Of a DNA stretch of 64,000 nt, positions 20,455 to 30,401 are shown one piece after another. Position 1 is the first letter of the stretch; every line of letters begins with the position of its first letter. The notes below the pieces were generated by a model. The model was not told the origin of the DNA and ran no database searches. It was given only the letters and a program-made list of their open reading frames with translations. The stretch comes from Heligmosomoides polygyrus polygyrus (lineage: Eukaryota > Nematoda > Chromadorea > Rhabditida > Heligmosomidae): positions 1,550,001 to 1,614,000 of the forward strand of contig OX377203.1 of NCBI GenBank assembly GCA_947396885.1, given 5' to 3'. Position numbers and translations under genes: made by a program.

Positions 20455-20556
20455 GATGGAAAGCTTGGGTGGCCTGGGAGGGAAATCCGAACCAGGAACC
20501 TCTTATCGGGTGTACGCGACAGCCGGCGCCTCCTCCGACTGCACCACATGCGCCCA
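20455..20556 (-). mobile_element. SINE-X fragment, head only
   Basis: Minus strand: GGAAATCCGAACCAGGAACC (box-B side) through GCGACAGCCGGCGCCTCC to the head (TGCACCACATGCGCCC). Confidence 0.75.
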
Positions 20557-20597
20557 AGGGTCAAATTAGTTCATAGAAATTCCTGAATCGTAACGTA

Positions 20598-21429
20598 TAT
20601 ACCATTTTCACCCCGAATTCGACACTTTTCAAATCAAATTGAACACTCTTCTAAACTGGCTTTAAGACCTTTGACAACAAAGCGAACTTTTCCAAATCGA
20701 ATTAACCTTCAGACAGGTTAAACCGCAGACTCAATAAGATGGTTAGAATAATTTTTCATTCGAAAAGTCTTGTACACATTTCTTGAAAATTCTTTAGTTT
20801 ACCTCCTGACTAAGTGTAACTATTTTACAAAAATTTTATTTTTGAGAAAAAATAATATTAAACTAAACACTGTGTACAGCTCAACACGTATAATAATAAT
20901 GAACTAAAACCTGCTTTGAAGCACAGAAATGAAGCAAGCATATAGTGCACTAAAAGATCAGATCGCGACATGCACTCAGAAAGTTCGCCGCAAGTTTTAT
21001 TCGATTGATAGCGTAAATGCCAGTTACATGAACCATTAAAGTGAGGACATGTATGTGTTCTTAACATTTGTTTTTGTTCTATCATTAACAAACGTCAAAC
21101 TCCATGCAAACAGAAATTCTGCTTTCAATCGTATAAACTTCGTGACGATTTGGATGAGGACATGGCGCAATCTTTTCTTGGCACCAAAAATAGCCGCCTT
21201 CCTGCTCTTTTAAAGAAGCTTTCAGCCATTATTTTCCTAAAAAAACAGAAATTTTATAAAATTGGAAACTATGGGGAATTAAAACTTCGGAGTTGTTCAA
21301 GAATTATTCTAACCATTTTGGAGAGTCTCTACCTTAACGTAGAAGAAACTGATCTCGTAAGAGTTCGGCTTGATTTCAAAGCCTTAAGTCAGCTTAGAAG
21401 AGTGTCCGATTTGACGTAAAAATGATATA
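20598..21429. mobile_element. LFB copy
   Basis: From ATATACCATTTTCACC to GACGTAAAAATGATATAC, with TTCGATTGATAGCG and TTTCAATCGTATAAAC in the central arms and CGCGACATGCACTC / GACATGGCGCAATC at the usual places. Confidence 0.8.
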
Positions 21430-21541
21430 CAGCGTGTCTCAAAAAAATGTATCGACTGTTTGAAAGGCGATAACTTTGCTCACAGTAAAGGTCCTAAAGA
21501 AACTAAGAGCTCATATAAAAGCCTAAGAAAACAGAAATTTT
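21430..21541. mobile_element. Family F foldback, left-end fragment
   Basis: CAGCGTGTCTCAAAAAAATG directly after TA, then GCGATAACTTTGCTCACAG. It matches the left end of the complete copy at 40220-41468 and is cut off by the C8 element that follows. Confidence 0.75.
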
Positions 21542-21895
21542 GGATCTATCCTAGTCCATGGGGGGGGGGGGGAGGCCACATAACTAAAAGATAGGTAGCA
21601 AAACGAATTGAGGCTTACCGAGCGGCGCCTACAGACCGAGTTGGAACCTAAAATAAACCAAAAACGAACGAACAAACAAAAAAATAAAAAATCGCCGCGG
21701 TTTTCAACCGTCTCGTCGGGCAAAGAGCGACGGAATGGAGGCATGCCGCGTGCTGACCGCCGGCTGACATGTTGACCAGGATCTAACATGGTGAATAGGG
21801 CGCATGAAGCCGCATGCCGCGTGCTAACCGCTGTTTGACATGTTATAACCAGGACCCAACATGGTGAGGAGGGCAGACAACTTTGCGATGCGTCA
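21542..21895. mobile_element. C8 foldback, right-truncated
   Basis: Starts GGATCTATCCTAGTCCATG with a 13-base G run, then CATAACTAAAAGATAGG and the central words TCTAACATGGTG and AACCAGGACCCAACATGG. The right terminus is missing. Confidence 0.78.
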
Positions 21896-21974
21896 TTATG
21901 GGAATTGCCAATATTGATTAGGCCGCGCGGTCTAATCGATACTGGAAATTTTCATTGCGACGCAACGCGCGGTG

Positions 21975-22105
21975 AATGGAGTGTAAACGAGGATATGGAT
22001 GCCATCTGTAACAGAAGCTTGGAACAGCGACGTTCTTCAAATGCTACGGGAGAGCTTCTGCTACAAATGGCATCTACATGAACGTTTATACTCCATACAT
22101 CACGC
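21975..22105. mobile_element. Small foldback
   Basis: TGGAGTGTAAACGAGGATATG and GATGCCATCTGTAACAGAAGC are mirrored by GCTTCTGCTACAAATGGCATC and GTTTATACTCCA. The GTTTATAC terminus resembles the TWA-MITEs. Confidence 0.65.
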
Positions 22106-22829
22106 GATGCGTCATCAATAAATTGAATTACCAACATCGATTAGAACGCACGCGCGGCCTTGCAAACTTTCCAGTGAATACCAACTTTTCTAGTAGCCTG
22201 AAGGCTGGATTCTGCCGACTTCTTCCAGCTTCCCTATTCCTCGAGGCACTGTTCCTTGTCCGCAGTGTCGCAGCCGGTTATGGGATACGCCACGGTGATT
22301 GATGCCAGACGTCGCCACCAGTTGAACGGCGACGGCGACGATTTCGGCAGCGTCTCCCGTTCGGCTGCACAGTAGAGGGACGGCACATGAAACCTCTGAT
22401 GCACCAATTCTCAGCCGCCAGCCGCCATATGTGTCCTTGTGACATTTTTTCAGAAACAGCCGGCTTCTCGATGTTTTCCGGAACGCGCTGCAAGTCAGTT
22501 TCAGCGAAGATTCAGTTCGTTCCAGGCGAAGGTGTTAGATTTATAGCCCACTTGGGGACAATCGGGGCATGATCCGGTTTGGGAAGCCTTCAGGCGTCGT
22601 CCAGATTGTGACCATGAACAAGTGGTCGACAGACACACTTGACGAGCCATCTCGGTGTGAACAGTCAGGCTTGCGAAGCCGCTTCCTATTATGGATTAGG
22701 TTTCTCTCTTGCAAATCTCTTGCTCCATAGATTCATCAATCTCTGGATAAGGGTAAAGAAACCCTCTAGGGGATGCGGAGGTTCCAAAAGGGATGCGCAG
22801 ATGACCAGGAAATACCCAATTCAAGGAAT
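22106..22829. other. No gene recognised
   Basis: GC-rich sequence with frames of 60-75 codons in several phases. Nothing is recognisable. Confidence 0.45.
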
Positions 22830-22995
22830 TTAAAATTCCATGAATTTTTTATTTTTCACAAAAAATAATGGATTAAATTTTATTTTAAAGCGCACAAAGG
22901 CAACAATCGTTAAGTGTGTTAAAAGAAACGATCGAGCCATGCACTTGACTAGTAGGTCGCCATGACTTTCATTCGATTGAAAGTTTTGCTAAGAG
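22830..22995. mobile_element. LFB left-arm fragment
   Basis: Keeps AAATTTTATTTTAAAGCGCAC, CGAGCCATGCACTTGAC and TTCGATTGAAAG in LFB order. Confidence 0.6.
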
Positions 22996-23307
22996 TCTAG
23001 AATAAGGGATCACTTATCTTTCCATAAGCTCCTAGAAATGTGTTCATAAGCTTTTAAAATAGAAGCGATAGGCTGGAACACAGTTTCACTACAGCTGTTA
23101 AGGGTCATTCAAGCCTGTTTCGGCAAGAGTAACCCTTTCAGGTGTGGAAAAGGCACAGGGAGAATACCTACGCCCTCTATCGCTTCCGCTTATAACGAGC
23201 CACCACATAGAAACCATTTTCCTTTTTTATAGATTGTATTACGTTTCCATTTTATTTCATTTTAGATTCATCGTTGTTGTCGTTAGTTATTTAAACGGAA
23301 TAATAAA
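22996..23307. other. No gene recognised
   Basis: Mixed AT-rich sequence leading up to an SL1-like exon. No recognisable cassette leader. Confidence 0.45.
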
Positions 23308-23329
23308 AGTTTAATTACCCAAGTTTGAG
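23308..23329 (+). ncRNA. SL1-like leader exon, one mismatch
   Basis: 21 of 22 SL1 positions (starts AG rather than GG), followed by GTGGGA instead of GTAAAC, so the donor is weaker. Isolated from the other cassettes. Confidence 0.45.
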
Positions 23330-23379
23330 GTGGGACGGTGGTAGTCAATTCCCGCGCGGCTATTTGTAGATCTTCGACA

Positions 23380-24648
23380 CTGTTTGAAATTTTATTTTAA
23401 AATTGTTTTATTTTATTTTATTTTTCAACTATTAGATGAAAGAAAATGGCTTACAACCTCTTTAAAAGTGGGAAGGGGCATTTTTCAATTCTCGAAAAAA
23501 GATGGCGCCATGCACCGTCCAGGACGTCACGAGGATCTATCCTAGTCCTGGAGGGGGCCACATAACTAAGGTGTATGTAAAAAGTCGATTTGGGACTTAC
23601 CGAGCGACTCCTACAGAACACGATAGAACCTAAACCAGAAAAAGAAAGAAGAAAAAGAAGAAAAATTCGCTAGCAAAATAAAAGACGTAAAAAATAATGT
23701 TTTCGCCGCGGTTGTAAGCGGGTAAAGTTATGAGCCCTCCTCACCATGTTAGATCCTGGTTATAACATGTCGGACGGAGGTCAGCACGCGCTAGGTGGTG
23801 TTACGCGGCCTCCTCATCATGTTATATCCTGGTTCTAACATGTCAAGCGGTGGTCAGCACGCGGCACGACTCCATTGCGTCGCTCTTTGCCGCCGATACG
23901 GCTGTCAAACCGCCACGATTTTATTTTTTATATTTATCCGTTCGTTTTTTCCTTTGTTTTGGGTTCTATCGTGCAGGAGTCGCTCGGTAAGTCCCAAGTC
24001 GATTTTTTACATACTTTTTAGTTATGTGCCCCCCCGTACCAGGATAGATCCTGTCGCGATTCTCATTTGACTAACAGCAAACATTTCTGTCTTCTTTGCA
24101 TGGTCTTACACACTCGTACAACAAAAAAATTAAAAATTACACATATCTTCACTTTGTGGATTCAAGAAAACAGCACTTTTACTATCGTTACTTCTTATTA
24201 GTTTTTATTACACGATTACAATCGTGTGGTATAATTTTTGGCACTATCAATCAAAGGGAAATCGGGACTAGCTACACGAATGCATGGCGCGATCTCTTCT
24301 TTTAATACGATAGAAAATTGACGCCTTTCTGCACTTTAGATTAGGTTCCAAAGCACATTTTCTCTTGGTAAATAAAACTTCAAGCAGTATTTTCACTTAC
24401 CGAGAGAGGTGAAATTTAGAAACTCAGTGAAAATCATACTAATCTCTCCTTGAACAAGGAGTTATTCAAACCATCTTGGAGAGTCTCTAGCTTAATCCAT
24501 GAGACGATTTTTGGGATTTGGAAGATGTTCAGCTTGGTTTGAAAGCGTGAAGCTTGCTTAGAAGAGTGTCCGATTTGACGTGAAAATTGTCCAATTTGGT
24601 ATCAAAAGAGTCTGATTCGACGTGAAAATTGCATACATTAAAACCGTA
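23380..24648. mobile_element. LFB copy split by a C8 foldback
   Basis: The left arm (GGCGCCATGCACCGTCCAGG) is interrupted at CGTCACGA. The arm resumes after 24051 with TGTCGCGATTCTCATTTGAC. The right arm holds CACTATCAATCAAAGGG, GCATGGCGCGATC, TGTCCGATTTGACG and GACGTGAAAATTGCATAC. Confidence 0.75.
23533..24051. mobile_element. C8 foldback MITE, complete
   Basis: 519-bp palindrome from GGATCTATCCTAGTCCTGG to ACCAGGATAGATCC. The flanking 8-mers CGTCACGA (23525-23532) and TGTCGCGA (24052-24059) match at 6 of 8 positions, consistent with an old 8-bp duplication. Central words: CACCATGTTAGATCCTGG and its repeats. Confidence 0.85.
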
Positions 24649-25430
24649 GCAGGATATTTAAACCTATTTTGCTTGGGGTAAAACTACAAACCCCTCCAGT
24701 CTTGTATCCAGTAGCAAATGTAGATCTAACGAAGTCGACACCACTGCGTCTGCGAAAACAATCGAATTAGTGGACTTCCATAACTAGGTAAGCTAGTCTT
24801 CTCCGACCTTGGCCAGTCATGCCTCCTCAACGGTAGCTAAATCGGTCAATTACCGATGTTCTCGTTCACTGAACGACTTCGAACATTCCGCGAGCGGTTT
24901 TTCAGCGACTCCTCCTCTCATTACGCCTGCAGCCAATCTCAACCCACTACTGCTTCTAGTCCGGTGTGCTGCTGCGGTTCTGGCGCCAACCTCTACGCTT
25001 CAGGCGAAAGCTTTCTTTCTTTGTTATGTAAACGGTTAGAAACCATAGTAGCATCGGTACATGTCGCGAAAGCGCACCGTGGGGGTGCGGGAACGCGTTG
25101 TTGTTCGTACCGTAACGGCGACAGTCAATCTGGCACCGGCTCAGTCACAGCGGCAGAGCGAAGAAACCCTGATCCAGATATGAAGGCTCCCACCCAAGCA
25201 GTAAATTTAGGCGAAAAATCGATAGCATCGATCGATCTCGACTGACCGATCCATAATCCGTTCATCTTCGGTGTGAACTAATTAATATCGGCCAACAAAT
25301 GGCCTGGAATCGGTGGGTGCACAGCAGGCGCCGCCACTTCCGGCTGCGCTATCGCGTCCCAATCGATGGTACAACCTACTTACTGTAAAGCCTGTAATTT
25401 GAGCACCTAAGGCAATCAGGAGCTTGGAGC
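24649..25430. other. No gene recognised; one ATCGAT module
   Basis: Mostly GC-rich, with frames up to 129 codons but no domain. AAAATCGATAGCATCGATCG at about 25215 belongs to the dispersed module family. Confidence 0.45.
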
Positions 25431-25710
25431 GCAGTCGGAGGAGGCGCCGGCTGTCGCCTGCACCCGATACCATGTTCTTGGTTCCGGCTCCGCCTAGGCC
25501 AAACAACCCTCCATCCTTTCTGGGTCGGTGAATTGGTACCAGACTTGTCTGGGAAGATCAAAGATTTGTTGATCGGCTGTCCACCGAAAGTCATTGTATG
25601 GCCAAATACGCATTCAAGTCGCCTCCACGACATTCCGTAGAAGTAGAATGCGTGGCGCATCCCAAAAGTGATTGAGTAACGCCGTCCTTTATCCTTTATC
25701 CTTATCCTTA
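25431..25710 (+). mobile_element. SINE-X copy
   Basis: Box A partly lost (GAGCGCAGTCGG), body complete (GGTGAATTGGTACCAGACTT, CATTGTATGGCCAAATACGC), and a clean tail of TTTATCC and TTATCC units. Confidence 0.85.
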
Positions 25711-25734
25711 TGTTCGTTGTGTTTTTTCTGTTAC

Positions 25735-26990
25735 ATAAGTGTTCGAAAAATGCTCATTTATTTTAAATGTAGGATATGTGTGCTTTGTTTATGAAAATAT
25801 TCATTTTATTTTTATGCGTTAGGTGAACTTTATTTTATAAGTGTTCGAACCATGTTTCAAAAGTGTCTTTTAATTTTTTAGATGTTGGATACGTTTAATT
25901 CTGTTTAAATATAACCATATTCTTTTTTAGATGTTAGATACCTGTTTGAAAACGCCTACTTATTTTAAAATAGTATATAAATGTCGATGTTGTTGATCGG
26001 TTCAAAAATATTCATTTTTACACATTAAATGCATGCTTTAAATTTTAAAATGTCCTTTTTATTTTTTAAGTGTTAGACGAATGTTGGAATAATGTCTATT
26101 ATTTTAGTTTTAATGTTGAATACGTGTTACTATGTTTATCAAGCCCCCGTTTCATTTTTTAAAATATTAGATACGTCTGGGAAATTTAAGAAAATGTCTA
26201 CTTTATTTTTTAAGTTTTAGACACATGTTTGAATAATGATTATTTATTTGATAAGTGTTGAACACGTGTTGTTCGGGTTAAAGATATTTATTTTTATGGG
26301 TTAGATGCATCTTCGACGTTTAAATAAAATGCCCGTACTGTTTTTTGTTTGAATAATGTTTATTTATTTTTATTTTAATGTTGGATACGTCGTTTCCCGC
26401 TTATAAAATGTAAATTTCACTTTCTGAATGCTAGAGGCGTCTTTAAAATTTTAGAAGATATCTATCCTATTTCTGACGTTTTCGATACACGTATGGAACA
26501 ATATTCATTTCCTTTTTAAACGCGGGACATGTCTGAAGCGTTTTAAAAAATCTATTTAATTTTTAAATGTTAGACACGTGTTCGAAGGTAGCTGTTTATG
26601 TTTTAAATGTTAGATACGTGCAACTCTGTTTAAAAAAATGTCTATCTTATTTTTCAACTGCTATATACATATATAAAGCTCAGAAAACCTCGCTTTTTAT
26701 CTGTTATAAACGTGTTTCAAAAGTGATTTACCTTACTTGAAAATCTTTAATGTTCAACACGTGTAATTCAGTTTTAGGAAATGTTTATTTACCTTCCAAG
26801 GGTTAGACACGTGCTTGAAAACTGTCTATTTATTTTTTCCGTGTTGGATACGATTTAATTATAATCGATTTATTTATAATCAATTTAAATTTGTAAATGT
26901 TAGACAGATGTTTGACAACTACCTCTTTATGTTTTGGCGTTGGATACGCTTAGCTCTGTTGACAAAAATGTCTATCTTATTTTTTAACTG
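25735..26990 (+). repeat. Degenerate AT-rich tandem array, about 70-90 bp units
   Basis: Repeated phrases of the type AATGTCTATTTATTTTTTAA followed by TGTTAGATACGTG and TTTGAA recur more than a dozen times with drift. The array resumes at 28345-28690 after the inserted foldback. Confidence 0.65.
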
Positions 26991-26997
26991 CTAAATA

Positions 26998-28339
26998 TTA
27001 GGTTGTCCCATAAGTCTTCGCCGTTTTTTTTTTCAACGATTCACTGCAGATTTCGCCGGCGGTCTCTTGCATAGCGCTGCATAGCTTTCGAAAAAGAATG
27101 ATCTGCTCAATCAGAACGTGTATTGCGTTTCTTTTTTCATCATGAATTTTGTCAATTTTTAGGTCGTTGAAGTGAAAAGTGAAAAAGTGAACAAGTAGCC
27201 ATTTGCGCACTTGTTCTCTCCGCTTAGGTTNNNNNNNNNNNNNNNNNNNNNNNNNNNNNNNNNNNNNNNNNNNNNNNNNNNNNNNNNNNNNNNNNNNNNN
27301 NNNNNNNNNNNNNNNNNNNNNNNNNNNNNNNNNNNNNNNNNNNNNNNNNNNNNNNNNNNNNNNNNNNNNNNNNNNNNNNNNNNNNNNNNNNNNNNNNNNN
27401 NNNNNNNNNNNNNNNNNNNNNNNNNNNNNNCATGAATTTTGTCAATTTTTAGGTCGTTGAAGTGAAAAGTGAAAAAGTGAAAAAGTAGCCAAAGTTTGCG
27501 CACTTGTTCTCTCCGCTTAGGTTTGTAATTTTTGCGCAGTTTTTTCGAGCATTTGGGAGACAATGTTCTGTACTACAAGAATGTGTGTTAGTGCTATTTG
27601 CTCATTTGTTCTTTATTCATTTTTGGGTCATCAAATTGGGACGTCCGAAGGAGGATAGTTATTTTTGCCGACAGCTCCTGCTCTGTGGTTGGACTTCTTG
27701 GGTTGGTGTTATATGTCATTCGAAAGAGAATGTCTTGCTCTATAGGAATATGTGTCGCGTTTATTGATTTCTATTGAATATCAACAAAATGCCAAAAAGA
27801 GAAAAATCGTCTTCACCAACAACTCCTTCTCCTTCTTCAGTTGTTGATATTCGACAGAAATCAGCGTGAGCGAATAAACGCGACACAAATTCTTACTGAG
27901 CAAGACATCCTCTTCCAAATGACATATGACACCAAGCAAAAAAGTCCAACCACAGAACCGGAGTTCTGGTAAAAATTCGGACGGGAAAGTCGAAATTCCC
28001 AATTTGATGGCCTAAAAATCAATAAAGGGCAAGTGAGAAAGTAGGACCAACACATATTCTTGTAGCACAGAACATTGTCTTCCAAATGCTATGAAAAACT
28101 GCGCAAAAATTCCAAACCTAAGCGGAGAGAACAAGTGCGCAATTGGCTACTTTTTCCCTTTTTCACTTTTCACTTCAACGACCTGAAAATTGACAAAATT
28201 CAGAAAAAGAAATGCAATACACGTTCTGATAGAGCAATTCATTCTCTTTCGAAAGCTATGTAGCGCTATGCAAGAGACCGCCGGCAAAATCTGCAGTGAA
28301 TCGTTGAAAAAAACGGCGGGGACTTATGGGACAACCTAA
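26998..28339. mobile_element. Foldback with mariner-type ends, 1.34 kb including the gap
   Basis: Ends TTAGGTTGTCCCATAAGTC and the inverse (GACTTATGGGACAACCTAA), flanked by TA at 26996-26997 and 28340-28341. The arms mirror each other over several hundred bases and meet near 27810. No transposase frame. Inserted in the AT-rich array. Confidence 0.82.
27231..27430. other. Assembly gap of 200 N
   Basis: Exactly 200 N. The roughly 90 bases left of the gap (27141-27230) and right of it (27431-27522) are nearly identical, so the gap probably joins overlapping contig ends. Confidence 0.95.
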
Positions 28340-28344
28340 TAGGT

Positions 28345-28690
28345 CTTTAAAAATTTATGTCAATGTCTATTTGATTTCTCAACCGTTAGGTACACGCTTG
28401 AATAATGTCTATTTATTTTTTAATGTTGGATACGTGTAATTCTGTTTTGAGAAATGTCGAGTTTAATATTTTTTGCGCATTTTTACGTGACATTTTTACA
28501 TGCGTTTTTAAAATGTCCACTCAGTTCATAAATGTAGGATACCTGCCTGAAATGTGTCCATTCACTCGACTGTGGGATACGTGTAACTCGCTTTAAAAAA
28601 TGTCCATTTAATTTTTAAGTGTTAGATATGAAAAGACCCATTTATTTTTCAAAGCGCCCGTTTTTTGTTTTAATTTTTTTTATTCAAACA
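28345..28690 (+). repeat. AT-rich tandem array, continuation
   Basis: Same units as 25735-26990 (TTTAATGTTGGATACGTGT, TTAAGTGTTAGATATG). Confidence 0.6.
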
Positions 28691-29353
28691 TCGTTTCCTC
28701 GTCGATCTATATAGTGCCTGAAGCTTGCTGCACTGCTCAGCTTAATCAGCGCCCGAACTTCACCATTCGATCGGCTGGCCGACCGACATCCAGTACAAAA
28801 ACCCCGGCGGCGAGTGATAGATTCGCGCCTCGAGTCGCTTCCGCGTAGTAAAACGTGTCGAATCCTCTCGTTATCGACGACACCACTTCGAATGGTCGGT
28901 GTCTCACCTTAGGGCGGGCGATCTTTTCAAGACCTTCAGCTCTCACCCTAACAGAGTTTTTCCGCGTCGTGAGGCACTTCGACATCGTTCAGTGCAATTC
29001 TCAGCACGAGCAGTATTTCTCGTTCCACTGTACGACGTCCGAAATAGTCCTTATCCGTCGCTACTCCACCTATGATCGATATGATAACATTTGCCTTAGT
29101 TCACCGTGTAACATACGTACATACTGCCTTCATTATCAAGTCGCGATGGATCGAAAGCATTCCGAATGGTATGTCGCTGTCGCTCTTGTCGAAAAATCCG
29201 TTGAACTACCGAAGTAAAGCCGGTCACCAACGGGTGAACACCCGTTCATCTATGGGTGAATTCCAATTGTTCTTTCCACTTCACCGGAAGTTCATCCGTT
29301 GGATGACCGTTAGCTGTTCCAGACCAACCCATCCGCAGCTGCCATCGAGTTCC
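28691..29353. other. No gene; diverged edge of the 256-bp array from about 29180
   Basis: Unrecognised sequence. From about 29180 words of the following tandem array appear (ACGGGTGAACACCCG, CTTCACCGGAAGTTCATCC). Confidence 0.45.
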
Positions 29354-29528
29354 TCCAGGGGTCGGATTCATCAACGACTTGCATAACATTAACAGAGATT
29401 TCACAGCGAAAAACTCAGATAACGCGGCTTATCAAGTGGTATGATGAGCGATAAGCCGCGTTATCTGAGTTTACCGCTGTGAATTCTCTGTTGAAGTTAT
29501 GCAAGTCGTTGATGAATCCGACCCCTGG
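29354..29528. mobile_element. GAT-type foldback MITE, stem type 2
   Basis: Perfect terminal palindrome CCAGGGGTCGGATTCATC to GATGAATCCGACCCCTGG. The arms carry CACAGCG and GATAACGCGGCTTATC with their inverses. Inserted in the edge of the 256-bp array. Confidence 0.88.
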
Positions 29529-29633
29529 TCAAGTATTCCAGTTCGGTACGGCCTGCCTGCTGACACACCGTAGAAAACCCGGTCATCCATAGGTGAATTC
29601 CAATCGTTCCTTCTACTTCACCGGTAGCTCACC

Positions 29634-30401
29634 CGAAGTTGACCGCTAGAGATTTTCGAACCATGGTGTCCCCACAGCTGTGCTCTGTCGTTCTACGACA
29701 CAAGCGAGAATCTTGCCAACTGATCATGGGATCGAAGGCGTTCTGAACGCCATGCCGCTGTCACTATCGCTCTCACTCTTGTCCAAAATTTTGTCGAACA
29801 ATCGGATGAAAGCCGTTCACCAGTGGGTGAAAACCCGGTTATCGATAGGTGAATTCCAGCTGTTCCTTCTAGTTCACCGGAAGTTCACCCGAAGTTGACC
29901 GCTAGAGATTTTCGAACCATGGTGTCCCCACAGCTGTGCTCTGTCGTCCTACGACACAAGCGAGAATCTTGCCAACTGATCATGGGATCGAAGGCGATCT
30001 GAATGCCATGTCGCTGTCACTATCGCTCTCACTCTTGTCCAAAATTTTGTCGAACAATCGGATGAAAGCCGTTCACCAGTGGGTGAAAACCCGGTTATCG
30101 ATAGGTGAATTCCAGCTGTTCCTTCTAGTTCACCGGAAGTTCACCCGAAGTTGACCGCTAGAGATTTTCGAACCATGGTGTCCCCACAGCTGTGCTCTGT
30201 CGTTCTACGACACAAGCGAGAATCTTGCCAACTGATCATGGGATCGAAGGCGATCTGAATGCCATGTCGCTGTCACTATCGCTCTCACTCTTGTCCAAAA
30301 TTTTGTTGAACAATTGGACGAAATCCGTTCATCAGTGAGTGAAAACCCAGTCATATATGGGCGTATTCTAGTTGTCCTTTCTAGTTTACCGGAACTTCAC
30401 C
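29634..30401 (+). repeat. Tandem array, three units of exactly 256 bp
   Basis: Units start at 29634, 29890 and 30146 (CGAAGTTGACCGCTAG) and are nearly identical. Each unit is rich in TTCACC and GGTGAA words (GTTCACCAGTGGGTGAAAAC, AGTTCACCGGAAGTTCACC). Diverged units continue on both sides, to about 30890. Not CRISPR: no short repeat-spacer alternation. Confidence 0.9.

Noticed and set aside
24856..25245. 129-codon plus-strand frame
   Set aside because: Low-information Ser/Ala/Arg-rich composition, overlapping frames, and its end reads into an ATCGAT module.
27159..27563. Frames crossing the N gap
   Set aside because: They contain the undetermined bases and one arm of a palindrome. They are artefacts of translation through N.
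29634..30401. Tandem repeats considered as a CRISPR array
   Set aside because: Units are 256 bp and near identical throughout, with no short repeat and variable spacer pattern, and the DNA is eukaryotic.
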